From Alteromonadaceae bacterium (GTDB lineage: Bacteria > Pseudomonadota > Gammaproteobacteria > Enterobacterales > Alteromonadaceae), in assembly GCA_015487235.1 (NCBI GenBank), contig WFQC01000022.1:1-56585 (forward strand): a stretch of DNA of 56,585 nucleotides. The letters run 5' to 3'. Under the pieces are notes generated by a model. It had not been told where the DNA came from. It was given only the letters and a program-made list of their open reading frames with translations, and searched no databases. Of this stretch, positions 20,202 to 32,736 are shown piece by piece. Both the position numbers and the translations under genes were made by a program. The stretch's first letter is position 1. The number at the start of each line of letters is the position of its first letter.

Positions 20202-20236
20202 AAAAAGCGCACTTTGTTTAAGGTGCGCTTTTTTTT
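20202..20236 (+). terminator. Rho-independent terminator of ald
   Basis: Stem aaagcgcactt with aggtgcgcttt around a short loop, followed by a run of T (to 20236). This is a textbook intrinsic terminator 31 bases after the ald stop. Confidence 0.93.
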
Positions 20237-20308
20237 GTGCAAAAAATTTATTTTATTCCTTGAGTTATTTACTTAGAATCCCAAGATAGAAACAACATGA
20301 TACGATAA

Positions 20309-21286
<978 letters not shown>

Positions 21287-21302
21287 TTAAGTAAAAAGCC
21301 AG

Positions 21303-22007
21303 ATGCTGTATCAATTATCAGAAAACACACTGGCTTTTCCTAATGTAGAGCACGCCTTAGATGAGCCTAACGGTTTACTTGCAATAGGTGGCGATTTATC
21401 AACTACTCGACTCATTGCCGCCTATCAGCAAGGTATTTTCCCTTGGTTTAATGAAGGTGATCCTATTTTATGGTGGTCTCCTAATCCACGCGCGATTATT
21501 GAAATTAAGCATTTACACCTTAATAAAACGCTGAAAAAATTTCTAAAAAAAATGCCCTTCACTGTTACCATTAATCAAGCCTTTGATCAGGTTATTGATT
21601 ATTGTAGCGATGCACCTTTTCGTAAAGAAGGCACATGGATTTTACCCAGTATGCAACAAGCTTATAAAAAGCTTCATCAAGCCGGTGTTGCGCACTCAAT
21701 TGAAGTATGGCATGAAAAAACGCTTGTCGGGGGGTTATATGGTGTAGCAAATAATGGTTTTTTTTCAGGCGAGTCAATGTTCTATATACAAAGTAATGCT
21801 TCTAAAGTGGCCTTAGTTTTTTTAGCTAAACATTTACAAAGCGCAGGTATTAGCTTTATTGATTGTCAGCTTAATAATGACTTTTTAGCCAGTATGGGCT
21901 GTTGTGAAATAACTCGTAGTGAATTTATTCATTTAAAAAATAACGCATTAACTATTACCTTGCCAGATAATTTTTGGCAACCACAAACATTAACTTTTTC
22001 TTTTTGA
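21303..22007 (+). CDS. aat: Leucyl/phenylalanyl-tRNA-protein transferase
   Basis: This 234-residue enzyme attaches Leu or Phe from tRNA to proteins with N-terminal Lys or Arg, creating N-degrons for ClpS/ClpAP. The family blocks [52 protein letters not shown] and [19 protein letters not shown] are clear. The neighbours bpt, clpA and clpS are all part of the same N-end rule pathway. It starts 17 bases after trxB and ends 7 bases before bpt. Confidence 0.96.
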   Translation: MLYQLSENTLAFPNVEHALDEPNGLLAIGGDLSTTRLIAAYQQGIFPWFNEGDPILWWSPNPRAIIEIKHLHLNKTLKKFLKKMPFTVTINQAFDQVIDYCSDAPFRKEGTWILPSMQQAYKKLHQAGVAHSIEVWHEKTLVGGLYGVANNGFFSGESMFYIQSNASKVALVFLAKHLQSAGISFIDCQLNNDFLASMGCCEITRSEFIHLKNNALTITLPDNFWQPQTLTFSF

Positions 22008-22014
22008 TGTAAAA

Positions 22015-22716
22015 ATGAATTATCAATTTGGTTTAACCTCAGAATTCCCTTGTAGTTACCTTGCTGACAAGCAGGAGCGATTGTTGGTGGCTGTAGATAA
22101 AAATTTACAATCCCCCGATGGTTATGCTTTTTTAATGTCACAGGGCTTTCGCCGAGGTGGAGATCAAATTTATCGTCCTCATTGCCTTAATTGCTATGCT
22201 TGTCGTTCTTTACGGGTTTTAGTTGAACAGTTTAAACCCTCTAAAAGTCAACAAAGAGTGTTGAAAAAAAACAATCACTTTAGCACCCAAATAGCAACTC
22301 AAGTAGCTACAAACTACTATTCTTTGTACGAGAACTATATCAATACCATTCATTGTGATGGGGCAATGTATCCTGCCACAAAAGCACAATTTCAATCTTT
22401 TTTACTTAGTGACTATACTTTAGCAAAGCAGCTTTTTTTAGAAATTTGGCATGAAAATAAATTAATTTCTGTTGCTGTTACCGATGAATTACCCAATGCG
22501 CTTTCTGCCGTTTATACTTTTTATCACCCTGATTATAAAAAATCAGCTTTAGGCGTTTTTTCTATTTTAGCACAATTGAAATTAAGCCAACAATTAGGTA
22601 AGCGTTACCTATACTTAGGCTATCAAATTGATGAATGCCAAAAGATGAATTATAAAAATCGCTATTTTCCCTATGAAATATTCCAAGAGAATAATTGGCA
22701 ATTAGTAAATAAATAG
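22015..22716 (+). CDS. bpt: Aspartate/glutamate leucyltransferase Bpt
   Basis: This 233-residue enzyme transfers Leu to proteins beginning with Asp or Glu, the second arm of the bacterial N-end rule. It has the N-terminal [12 protein letters not shown], the cysteine pair [11 protein letters not shown], and the C-terminal [20 protein letters not shown] and [18 protein letters not shown], all conserved in the ATE1-like family. It is absent from E. coli but typical of Vibrio, Shewanella and Colwellia. It follows aat by 7 bases, so the pair is co-transcribed. Confidence 0.95.
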   Translation: MNYQFGLTSEFPCSYLADKQERLLVAVDKNLQSPDGYAFLMSQGFRRGGDQIYRPHCLNCYACRSLRVLVEQFKPSKSQQRVLKKNNHFSTQIATQVATNYYSLYENYINTIHCDGAMYPATKAQFQSFLLSDYTLAKQLFLEIWHENKLISVAVTDELPNALSAVYTFYHPDYKKSALGVFSILAQLKLSQQLGKRYLYLGYQIDECQKMNYKNRYFPYEIFQENNWQLVNK

Positions 22717-22825
22717 CGGATCAGGCTTTACTTTAGTCGATGATTTGGGCATGATCTGCGCAGATTTTTTATTCCAATCAATTTAGCGTCGTTGCAATAA
22801 TGCAAAACAACGTTACAAATTGTAA

Positions 22826-23074
<249 letters not shown>

Positions 23075-23138
23075 TACTCTTCTGTTACAGAACTATAGTG
23101 CAAACTTGTTAGGAACTAGCCAACAAGTTGTAAGCACA

Positions 23139-23178
23139 CAAAAAAGCCTTACTCAATTTATCAAGTAAGGCTTTTTTC
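23139..23178 (+). terminator. Rho-independent terminator of infA
   Basis: Stem aaaaaagccttact (about 23141-23154) with agtaaggctttttt (about 23164-23177), loop of about nine bases, and a T-run at the 3' side. It lies about 65 bases beyond the infA stop. Confidence 0.92.
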
Positions 23179-23220
23179 ATCTTTGCTTTTTCATCTTTAT
23201 ATAGCTGGGTTTTATATTTA

Positions 23221-23398
23221 ATACCAAGTTGATTAAGTTCTTTCCCACTCAGCGAGAATCAAAAGGCTTAGAGGCAAGGCATTGATTGAAGAGAATGGTT
23301 GTTCCCTTGTCAAAATCAATAACGCAGCATATAAACCTTTTAAACTCGCCCTTCGGGAGCTTGCTCTGAGTTGTGAAGAAATTTAATCAAATTGGTAT
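23221..23398. repeat. Palindromic interspersed repeat, 178 bp, between infA and clpA
   Basis: The ends form a long imperfect inverted repeat: ataccaagttgattaagttc at the left (from 23221) pairs with the complement of gaagaaatttaatcaaattggtat at the right (to 23398), quoted in parts. The interior contains AAGGC (23276-23280), a small stem attgatt / aatcaat (23281-23287, 23314-23320), and AACGCAG (23321-23327). A piece with gcccttcgggagcttgctctgag near the right end (23348-23370) recurs in inverted orientation near 56513-56530. No protein is encoded. It occupies most of the 371-base gap from infA to clpA together with the infA terminator. Related copies lie at 43451 and 56392. Confidence 0.7.
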
Positions 23399-23445
23399 AA
23401 CCCTCTATAATTATGCTAAGACTAATCGTGCAACACCTCTTGTGA

Positions 23446-25701
23446 TCAGTGCTCAACTAACTCTTTTTTGTTTTCAAATTTCAACACTAATTTATCTTTA
23501 GCAACACTTACCCGCGCAATGCCTCCTTGTACTAATTCACCAAAGAGCAATTCATTAGCTAAGGGCTTTTTCAGTTCTTCTTGGATCAGTCTTGCCATTG
23601 GTCTTGCACCCATTGCTTTATCGTAGCCATGTTTTGCTAACCATTTACGTGCATCATTAGTAAGCTCTAACGAAACACCTTTATCATCAAGCTGTGCTTG
23701 TAATTCAACAATAAATTTATCAACAACTTGTTGGATCACTTCATCAGATAAATGATTGAACCAAACAATACTGTCTAAGCGATTACGAAACTCTGGCGAG
23801 AAGGTTTTATTAATTTCTGTCATGGCATCAAAGCTATGATCTTGCTGTTTAAAACCAATCGACTGACGAGTCGTTTCGTGAACACCTGCGTTAGTGGTTA
23901 ACACCAAAATAATATTTCTAAAATCAGCTTTGCGGCCATTGTTATCTGTTAGGGTACCGTGATCCATAACCTGCAATAGAATATTAAATACATCGGGATG
24001 CGCTTTTTCTATTTCATCAAGTAGTACCACAGCATGAGGATGTTTTAATACAGCGTCGGTCAATAAGCCACCCTGCTCATACCCCACATAACCTGGTGGA
24101 GCACCGATTAAGCGACTGACTGCATGTTTTTCCATGTATTCAGACATATCATAACGTAGCAGTTCAACGCCTAGCTGTTTCGCTAATTGCTGCGTTACTT
24201 CTGTTTTACCAACCCCCGTTGGCCCTGCAAATAAAAACGAACCCACAGGTTTGTGTTCATTACCTAAACCAGCCCGTGATAATTTGATCACTGATGATAA
24301 ACCTTCAATCGCTTGATCTTGACCAAAAACAACTAATTTCAAATTACGATCAATATTTTTCAAGCTATCTTTTTCTGAAGCACTCACTGATTTTTCAGGA
24401 ATACGCGCCATTTTGGCAACAATAGATTCAATATCATTGTTGTTAATCACTTTTTTACGCTTAGACGCTGCTACAAGCTGCTGTTTAGCCCCCGCTTCAT
24501 CAATCACGTCTATCGCTTTATCAGGTAAAAAGCGTTCATTAATATATTTTGCTGACAATTGTGCTGCTGCACGCAGTGCTTTATTAGTGTAACGAATGCC
24601 GTGATGTGCTTCGTACTTTTCTTTTAAGCCTTGCAGTATTTTTGTGGTATCGTCAACACTAGGCTCGGCAATATCAATTTTTTGGAAACGCCTTGCTAAT
24701 GCGCGATCTTTTTCAAAAATACTTTGATATTCTTGATAGGTCGTTGAACCAATACAGCGTAATTTACCTGCAGACAGTAATGGTTTAATTAAGTTAGAGG
24801 CATCCATCATACCACCAGAGGCAGCTCCCGCCCCAATAATGGTATGTATCTCATCAATAAACAAGATAGCTTTATCTTCTTCTTGAATGTCTTTTAACAA
24901 CGCTTTAAAGCGTTTTTCAAAGTCACCTCGATATTTGGTTCCCGCAAGCAATGCACCGAGATCAAGCGAATAAATTGTTGCACCTGATAAAAACTCAGGT
25001 ACTTGTTCATTCACAATTAAGTTAGCAAGCCCTTCTGCAATGGCGGTTTTACCAACGCCTGCTTCTCCAACAAAAAGAGGATTATTTTTACGGCGACGTG
25101 TTAGCACTTGTAATGTTCGTTCAAGTTCACTATCGCGCCCAATTAACGGATCAATATTGCCTTTAATTGCCTCTTTATTAAGATTTTGAGCAAAATTTTC
25201 TAAGGTTCGAGGTTCTTCAGTATTTTGTGTGGCGCTTTCATCGTTATTGCTATTTTCATTTTCTTCTATTTTGGCAATACCATGAGAAATATAATTCACA
25301 ATATCTAAGCGCGAAATATCTGATTTTTTAAGAAAATAAGCCGCTTGAGATTCTTGTTCACTAAAAATAGCCACTAAAACATTAGCACCATTTACTTCCG
25401 ATTTGCCCGAAGACTGCACATGAAATACGGCTCGTTGTAATACACGCTGAAAACCTAAAGTCGGTTGTGTTTCACGTTCATCTTCACCAATGGGAATAAC
25501 CGGCGTTGTTTCTCCTATAAATTCATGTAGTTCTGTTCGTAACTTATTCAGATTGGCACCACATGCTAATAAAGCCTGCATCGCTGAGGGGTTGTCTAAC
25601 AATGCCAACAACAAGTGCTCAACCGTCATAAATTCGTGACGAGAATCTTTAGCCTGACGAAAAGCCATATTTAACGATATTTCTAAATCTTTGTTTAGCA
25701 T
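23446..25701 (-). CDS. clpA: ATP-dependent Clp protease ATP-binding subunit ClpA
   Basis: This 751-residue AAA+ unfoldase feeds proteins to ClpP. It has the N-domain of two Clp repeats (residues 1-145) that binds ClpS, a first AAA+ module with Walker [10 protein letters not shown] near residue 215, and a second with GPTGVGKTE near 492. The C-terminal D2-small domain and an E/K-rich tail complete it. The length is as in E. coli. It lies 27 bases downstream of clpS, forming the clpS-clpA operon. GGAG precedes the ATG. ClpP is not in the window. Confidence 0.97.
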   Translation of the reverse strand: MLNKDLEISLNMAFRQAKDSRHEFMTVEHLLLALLDNPSAMQALLACGANLNKLRTELHEFIGETTPVIPIGEDERETQPTLGFQRVLQRAVFHVQSSGKSEVNGANVLVAIFSEQESQAAYFLKKSDISRLDIVNYISHGIAKIEENENSNNDESATQNTEEPRTLENFAQNLNKEAIKGNIDPLIGRDSELERTLQVLTRRRKNNPLFVGEAGVGKTAIAEGLANLIVNEQVPEFLSGATIYSLDLGALLAGTKYRGDFEKRFKALLKDIQEEDKAILFIDEIHTIIGAGAASGGMMDASNLIKPLLSAGKLRCIGSTTYQEYQSIFEKDRALARRFQKIDIAEPSVDDTTKILQGLKEKYEAHHGIRYTNKALRAAAQLSAKYINERFLPDKAIDVIDEAGAKQQLVAASKRKKVINNNDIESIVAKMARIPEKSVSASEKDSLKNIDRNLKLVVFGQDQAIEGLSSVIKLSRAGLGNEHKPVGSFLFAGPTGVGKTEVTQQLAKQLGVELLRYDMSEYMEKHAVSRLIGAPPGYVGYEQGGLLTDAVLKHPHAVVLLDEIEKAHPDVFNILLQVMDHGTLTDNNGRKADFRNIILVLTTNAGVHETTRQSIGFKQQDHSFDAMTEINKTFSPEFRNRLDSIVWFNHLSDEVIQQVVDKFIVELQAQLDDKGVSLELTNDARKWLAKHGYDKAMGARPMARLIQEELKKPLANELLFGELVQGGIARVSVAKDKLVLKFENKKELVEH

Positions 25702-25728
25702 AGGTACTCCACTATTAACCCTGCGACT

Positions 25729-26049
25729 TTACGCTTTTTCCATCACACACTTTAATGGGTGTTGATGCTCAAAGGCAAAGCGACTAACTTGATCGACTTT
25801 TGTTTCTGCTATTTCTGCACTATATGTGCCACAAAGAGCTTTCCCCTTGTAATGTACTGTTAACATAACATCCGTAGCCTTATCTGAATCCATATTAAAA
25901 AAACGCGTCAATACTTCGATAACAAAATCCATCGGTGTATAGTCGTCGTTGAGTAATAATACGTGATACTTAGCTGGCTCTTTTATTTCATCTTTGAGCG
26001 CATCATCAACTAGATGTTGAGTGTCGTGTTGTTCATTCAAATTACTCAT
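25729..26049 (-). CDS. clpS: ATP-dependent Clp protease adaptor ClpS
   Basis: This 106-residue adaptor delivers N-degron proteins made by Aat and Bpt to ClpAP. The core has [20 protein letters not shown], with the NDD motif that contacts the alpha-amino group, then [20 protein letters not shown] and a terminal [10 protein letters not shown]. The N-terminal extension is flexible and acidic as expected. It is first in the operon with clpA and divergent from cspD, the same arrangement as E. coli. Confidence 0.97.
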   Translation of the reverse strand: MSNLNEQHDTQHLVDDALKDEIKEPAKYHVLLLNDDYTPMDFVIEVLTRFFNMDSDKATDVMLTVHYKGKALCGTYSAEIAETKVDQVSRFAFEHQHPLKCVMEKA

Positions 26050-26145
26050 ACTTCAATAATAGCCCTTACAAATAAAAATATGCTAGTTTTTTTGCAATAA
26101 AAAAGTAAAATTTCTTCGATATTAGCTTGACTAATTCTAAAATTT

Positions 26146-26194
26146 ATCTACGATTCTATAAGGCGGTTATTTTTTGTCCGCCTACTTTGTAGAT
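26146..26194 (+). promoter_or_regulatory. Two-tier stem-loop in the likely cspD leader
   Basis: An outer stem atctac/gtagat (26146-26151, 26189-26194) encloses an inner stem aggcgg/ccgcct (26161-26166, 26178-26183) with an 11-base loop. It lies 58 bases before the cspD start in the region shared with clpS. Structured leaders are common in cold-shock-type genes; whether this one is transcribed is not shown by sequence. Confidence 0.4.
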
Positions 26195-26251
26195 TTTGCT
26201 TTCTGGGGGAAGCATAACTAATTACCGACGAATTTAGAAGGAAGTAGATGT

Positions 26252-26473
26252 ATGGCTCACGGTACAGTTAAATGGTTTAACAATGCAAAAGGGTTTGGCT
26301 TTATTCGACCTGATGATGGGGGCGAAGATATTTTTGCTCACTATTCAACAATTCAAATGGAAGGATATCGTACGCTAAAAGCAGGTCAAGATGTCATTTA
26401 TGAGCTAAATGAGGGACCTAAGGGACATCATGCAGCGAGCATAACCCCAGAGGGAGAAACGCCAAAAGAGTGA
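26252..26473 (+). CDS. cspD: Cold-shock-domain protein CspD
   Basis: This 73-residue single cold-shock domain carries the RNA-binding motifs KGFGFI (RNP1) and DIFAHY (RNP2). GGGEDIFAHYSTIQMEGYRT and the tail after GPKGHHA match CspD rather than CspA. E. coli CspD is a stationary-phase inhibitor of replication. An out-of-frame ATG lies four bases earlier, but the MAHGTVKWFN start is clear, with AAGGAAG upstream. Divergence from clpS matches E. coli, where CspD is degraded by Lon. Confidence 0.93.
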   Translation: MAHGTVKWFNNAKGFGFIRPDDGGEDIFAHYSTIQMEGYRTLKAGQDVIYELNEGPKGHHAASITPEGETPKE

Positions 26474-26496
26474 TCTCGTAACCTGATCTCGTAACC
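26471..26496 (+). repeat. Perfect 13-bp tandem duplication at the cspD stop codon
   Basis: The unit tgatctcgtaacc occurs twice in a row (26471-26483 and 26484-26496). The first three bases of the first copy are the cspD stop, so the duplication does not alter the protein. It looks like a replication-slippage event. Confidence 0.85.
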
Positions 26497-26522
26497 TTAG
26501 TTGTTAATTTCATCTTATAAAA

Positions 26523-26562
26523 CAAAAAAGCACAGTACTCAGTTACCGTGCTTTTTTTTGTT
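26523..26562. terminator. Terminator shared by cspD and icd
   Basis: Arms aaaaaagcac and gtgctttttt, with inner gta/tac pairing past one mismatch, form a stem with A- and T-runs on both sides. It lies between the convergent cspD and icd genes and can serve both. Confidence 0.88.
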
Positions 26563-26587
26563 GCACTTTTTAATAACTGTTGATTAA

Positions 26588-27838
26588 CTACATATGTTTA
26601 ATAATACAATCACCAAATTCAGAGCTGGTTACTAAGGTTGCATCATCCATTAAACGAGCAAAATCATACGTTACTGTTTTCGCTGAAATGGCACCAGACA
26701 TACCTTTAAGCAATAAATCAGCCGCCTCAAACCAGCCCATATGACGCAACATCATTTCTGCCGACAAAATAACTGAGCCCGGATTCACTTTATTTTGACC
26801 TGCATATTTAGGCGCCGTACCATGAGTGGCTTCAAAAATAGCAATGTCATCACTTAAATTTGCTCCTGGTGCAATACCTATACCCCCCACTTGTGCTGCT
26901 AAAGCATCTGATAAGTAATCACCATTTAAATTTAAAGTAGCAATCACACTGTACTCGGCAGGGCGTAATAAAATTTGCTGTAACATTGCATCAGCAATAA
27001 CATCTTTGATCACGATTTCTTTACCCGTTTTAGGGTTAGTAAAGCTACACCAAGGGCCACCATCAAGTAATTTTGCACCAAATTCTTCTCGTGCTAATTC
27101 ATACCCCCAGTCTTTAAATGCTCCTTCGGTATATTTCATTATATTACCTTTGTGCACTAAGGTTACTGAACTGCGATCATTATCAATTGCATACTGAATG
27201 GCTTTTCTCACCAAACGTTGTGTACCTTCTTTAGAAACGGGCTTAATACCTATACCACAATTTTCAGTAAAACGAATTTTAGTAACCCCCATTTCTTTTG
27301 TTAGAAAATTCAAGACCTTTTCAGCATCAGCACTACCTGCTTTATATTCTACGCCCGCATAAATATCTTCAGAATTCTCTCGAAAAATAACCATATCAAC
27401 GGCTGCAGGGTTTTTAACTGGGCTAGGTACTCCAGTAAACCATTGCACAGGACGTTGGCAAACATATAAGTCTAATATTTGTCTTAATGCGACATTCAAA
27501 GAACGAATACCTCCACCAACAGGGGTTGTTAGCGGCCCTTTTATGCCCACTTTATATTCTTTAAATAAGGCGATTGTTTCATCAGGTAACCACGTTTCAG
27601 AGTCATAAATTTGGGTCGCTTTTTCGCCTGCATATAACTCCATCCATGCGATTTCACGCTCGCCACGATAAGCTTTATTTACCGCAGCATTGACAACATG
27701 GATCATAACTGGCGTAACATCAATACCAATACCATCACCTTCAATATAAGGAATGACAGGGTTGTTAGGTACAATTAATTTACCCTTTTCTACCGATATT
27801 TTTTGTCCATTTTGCGGAATAACAACATTGTTCGACAT
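26588..27838 (-). CDS. icd: NADP-dependent isocitrate dehydrogenase, dimeric type
   Basis: This 416-residue TCA cycle enzyme oxidises isocitrate to 2-oxoglutarate, making NADPH. Family marks include [31 protein letters not shown] (with the phosphorylatable serine region seen in E. coli IcdH), [12 protein letters not shown] and the NADP-binding [19 protein letters not shown]. The length equals the E. coli enzyme. AGGAG precedes the ATG. A monomeric isozyme is encoded directly upstream on the same strand, and a terminator separates the two, so they are independently expressed. Confidence 0.97.
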   Translation of the reverse strand: MSNNVVIPQNGQKISVEKGKLIVPNNPVIPYIEGDGIGIDVTPVMIHVVNAAVNKAYRGEREIAWMELYAGEKATQIYDSETWLPDETIALFKEYKVGIKGPLTTPVGGGIRSLNVALRQILDLYVCQRPVQWFTGVPSPVKNPAAVDMVIFRENSEDIYAGVEYKAGSADAEKVLNFLTKEMGVTKIRFTENCGIGIKPVSKEGTQRLVRKAIQYAIDNDRSSVTLVHKGNIMKYTEGAFKDWGYELAREEFGAKLLDGGPWCSFTNPKTGKEIVIKDVIADAMLQQILLRPAEYSVIATLNLNGDYLSDALAAQVGGIGIAPGANLSDDIAIFEATHGTAPKYAGQNKVNPGSVILSAEMMLRHMGWFEAADLLLKGMSGAISAKTVTYDFARLMDDATLVTSSEFGDCIIKHM

Positions 27839-27965
27839 GGCATTCTCCTGATGTCAGTTTGGGCTTATTACTAAGTTTCTCTTTGATAAGCTAAAACAAA
27901 ATTCATAAAGACTCTAATCACCAAATAAGTATAGTCATTATTTAAATTATTTATAATGCACAGTA

Positions 27966-27990
27966 AAATTTGATTTACGACATCAAATTT
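27966..27990. promoter_or_regulatory. Perfect 9-bp dyad upstream of icd, possible operator
   Basis: aaatttgat (27966-27974) and atcaaattt (27982-27990) form a perfect inverted repeat with a 7-base spacer, about 130 bases upstream of the icd start. The AT-rich symmetric form suits a dimeric regulator. The spacing is too long for an FNR site. No regulator is identified. Confidence 0.4.
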
Positions 27991-28020
27991 AGGTTAATGA
28001 AGTCATTAAAAATAGTCATA

Positions 28021-28049
28021 AAAAAACCAGCTAGATGTTAGCTGGTTTT
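28021..28049 (-). terminator. Rho-independent terminator of the monomeric icd gene
   Basis: Arms aaaaccagcta (28023-28033) and tagctggtttt (28039-28049) form a perfect 11-bp stem with a 5-base loop. On the minus strand it is followed by a T-run (complement of the As at 28020-28026). It lies 33 bases beyond the gene. Confidence 0.93.
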
Positions 28050-28081
28050 GATAGGTTTTATAGCGATTGCTACGTTTTAAT

Positions 28082-30343
<2,262 letters not shown>

Positions 30344-30440
30344 TTAGCTAAAATTTTTTATCGCGCGCATTTTATCGGAATTAGACTTGCTTTAAAATAG
30401 CTGAAAACTTTCTTCACCCCGACATTTAAGGCAATATTTC

Positions 30441-31100
30441 GTGACACTAACACAAAACAAGGCTAAAGGCTTGATAAAGTCTCAATCAAAGGCAGGTAAA
30501 GCCTATAAAAACAAAAAGGTACGACCAGATAACATTAAGACTAAAGTTGTACTTTTTAATAAGCCTTTTGATGTGTTGTGTCAATTTACTGATGATAATA
30601 ACCGAAAAACATTAAAAGATTTTATTCCGATCAAAGCAGTTTATGCTGCAGGTCGGTTAGATAAAGACAGCGAAGGTCTTTTATTACTTACCAATAATGG
30701 AAAGTTACAACATAAATTAGCCGATCCTAAACATAAAACGGCTAAAACCTATTGGGTACAAGTTGAAGGTGAGCCAACAGAGCAAGATTTAGCTAAATTG
30801 CGTCAAGGCGTGCAACTAAAAGATGGCTTAACATTACCTGCAAAGGTAAAAAAAATAACTGAACCTATGCTTGGTAAAGAGCCTCTTTGGCCTAGAAACT
30901 CTCCTATTCGTCAGCGAGCCAATATTCCTACCTCTTGGTTAAGCATAACAATACACGAAGGTAAAAACCGCCAAGTGAGGCGAATGACTGCCCATATTGG
31001 TTTCCCAACTTTACGATTAATTCGCTACAGCATTGGCAAATGGACTCTCGACAATATTCCTAACGGCAAATATCAAGTAATTGATAATGTTAAGGTATAA
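30441..31100 (+). CDS. rluE: 23S rRNA pseudouridine(2457) synthase RluE
   Basis: This 219-residue RsuA-family synthase modifies U2457 of 23S rRNA. The catalytic aspartate is D74 in [45 protein letters not shown] and [20 protein letters not shown] match RluE specifically. An S4 domain is absent, as in E. coli RluE. The N-terminus is basic and extended. The start is a GTG at 30441; no ATG occurs before the conserved part. In E. coli rluE is next to icd and divergent from it; here it is divergent from the monomeric icd gene. Confidence 0.93.
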   Translation: MTLTQNKAKGLIKSQSKAGKAYKNKKVRPDNIKTKVVLFNKPFDVLCQFTDDNNRKTLKDFIPIKAVYAAGRLDKDSEGLLLLTNNGKLQHKLADPKHKTAKTYWVQVEGEPTEQDLAKLRQGVQLKDGLTLPAKVKKITEPMLGKEPLWPRNSPIRQRANIPTSWLSITIHEGKNRQVRRMTAHIGFPTLRLIRYSIGKWTLDNIPNGKYQVIDNVKV

Positions 31101-31133
31101 AAAAACGGTAAGCGATTAACTTACCGTTTTAAC
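31100..31133. terminator. Bidirectional terminator between rluE and bkdB
   Basis: Arms aaaacggtaag (31102-31112) and cttaccgtttt (31120-31130) form a perfect 11-bp stem with A-run before and T-run after. It separates the convergent rluE and bkdB genes and can serve both. Confidence 0.9.
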
Positions 31134-31153
31134 CATAAAAATAAATATTATCA

Positions 31154-32728
31154 TTAACTCATATGCACAAGCATATTACTTGGTTTTTCAAGAAATGATT
31201 TCCATAAATTACAGAAACGCGCAATAGTGCCACCATCAATAATACGGTGATCTCCAGACCAACTTACTTGCATAATACTACGTGCTTCCACTTCACCTTG
31301 CTCATTAAAGTGTGGTAGCTTTTGCACTTTACCTAAGGCAACAATGGCAGCTTCAGGTTTGTTGATAATTGGTGTTGCAACGGTTCCCCCTAAAGCACCA
31401 ATATTAGAAATAGTAATAGTACCGCCTTTTAAGTCGGCTGTAGCCACTCTACCATCACGGGCATCATTGGTTAAACGAGTAATATCTTTTGCTAAATCAA
31501 GAATAGATTTTGTTTGTACTTGTTTCACATTTGGCACGAGCAAGCCTACCTTAGAGTCTACCGCCATACCAATATTATGATCATCAAAATACGTTAATTC
31601 AGTGCAATCAGCATTAACTTGGCTATTAATTAACGGAAACTCTTTTAATGCAAGCGACATCGCCTTCATAAAAAAGGGCATCATAGTTAATTTTATATCT
31701 TGCTTAGCATAAACTTCTTTGAGTTCAGTACGTAATTGAATTAATTCAGTTAAATCAATTTCTTCACAGTAAGTAAAGTGAGGTATAGTACTAACCGACT
31801 CCATCATCGCTTTGGCCATAACAGCTTTAATACCACGAATAGGTTCGGTACGGGTGCTAGCTGTTGCTTGGCTTTGATTATCAGCTACCTGCGCTGTAGT
31901 ATTCGGAATATTTGACGGTGCTCCCTTGGCAAAAGCCAATACATCCTCTTTATAAACTCGCCCTTTTTTACCACTGCCCGGTACTTGATGAATATTTACC
32001 CCAAGTTCGCGAGCAATACGACGCACAGCAGGGCTTGCTAAGGCTTTTTTACCTGTGGTAACAGCAGAAACGGCTGATACTGTCGCCGCAGGAGTTGTTG
32101 TAGCTTGAGCACTAGGAGCTTTTGCTGTTACGGGGGTATTTTGGACGGCTTTACCTTCATTAACTTTTTCAATAGCAAATAATGGTGCATGTACTTTGGC
32201 AATATCACCTTTTTGATAATAAAGCTTTACTACCTTGCCTGAGTACATTGCAGGTATTTGTACTAAGGCTTTATCAGTCATTACATCCGCTACTGGCTGA
32301 TCTTCCTTAATAATATCGCCCTCTTTTACCAGCCATTCAACTAATTCACACTCTACAATACCTTCACCAATATCAGGTAAAATAAAGTCTTCTATATGCG
32401 TAGAGGCAACTTGATCACTTTCAGCTGTTTCTGTTGTACTTATAGTTGATAAAGTTGCCGTGTTGTCAGTACTTTTATCACCAGTATCATTGTCTGGAGT
32501 CATCGCAAAAAGTGGCGCATGCACTTTGGCAATTTCACCTTTTTGATAATAAAGCTTTTCAACAACACCTGAATGCATTGCGGGTATTTGCACTAAAGCT
32601 TTATCGGTCATTACATCCGCAACAGGTTGATCTTCTTTGATATGATCGCCCTCTTTTACCAGCCATTCAACTAATTCACACTCTACAATGCCTTCGCCAA
32701 TATCGGGTAAAATAAAATCAATACTCAT
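31154..32728 (-). CDS. bkdB: Branched-chain 2-oxoacid dehydrogenase E2 (dihydrolipoamide acyltransferase)
   Basis: This 524-residue E2 subunit moves acyl groups from E1 to CoA. It has two lipoyl domains (about 4-76 and 114-186) with lipoylated lysines K43 and K153 in TDKALVQIPA, a peripheral subunit-binding domain (about 225-265, SPAVRRIARELGV) and the acyltransferase core ending in the catalytic SWSGDHRIIDGGTIARF. The two lipoyl domains match at 67 of 73 positions, unusually close. The E1 genes lie just upstream, so the substrate is probably branched-chain 2-oxoacids from Val, Leu and Ile. No E3 gene is in the window. Confidence 0.93.
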   Translation of the reverse strand: MSIDFILPDIGEGIVECELVEWLVKEGDHIKEDQPVADVMTDKALVQIPAMHSGVVEKLYYQKGEIAKVHAPLFAMTPDNDTGDKSTDNTATLSTISTTETAESDQVASTHIEDFILPDIGEGIVECELVEWLVKEGDIIKEDQPVADVMTDKALVQIPAMYSGKVVKLYYQKGDIAKVHAPLFAIEKVNEGKAVQNTPVTAKAPSAQATTTPAATVSAVSAVTTGKKALASPAVRRIARELGVNIHQVPGSGKKGRVYKEDVLAFAKGAPSNIPNTTAQVADNQSQATASTRTEPIRGIKAVMAKAMMESVSTIPHFTYCEEIDLTELIQLRTELKEVYAKQDIKLTMMPFFMKAMSLALKEFPLINSQVNADCTELTYFDDHNIGMAVDSKVGLLVPNVKQVQTKSILDLAKDITRLTNDARDGRVATADLKGGTITISNIGALGGTVATPIINKPEAAIVALGKVQKLPHFNEQGEVEARSIMQVSWSGDHRIIDGGTIARFCNLWKSFLEKPSNMLVHMS

Positions 32729-32736
32729 AGCTTTTC

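Noticed and set aside
27966-27990. FNR/ANR box ahead of icd
   Set aside because: The half-sites TTGAT and ATCAA are present, but the spacer is 7 bases between arms instead of the 4 needed for an FNR box.
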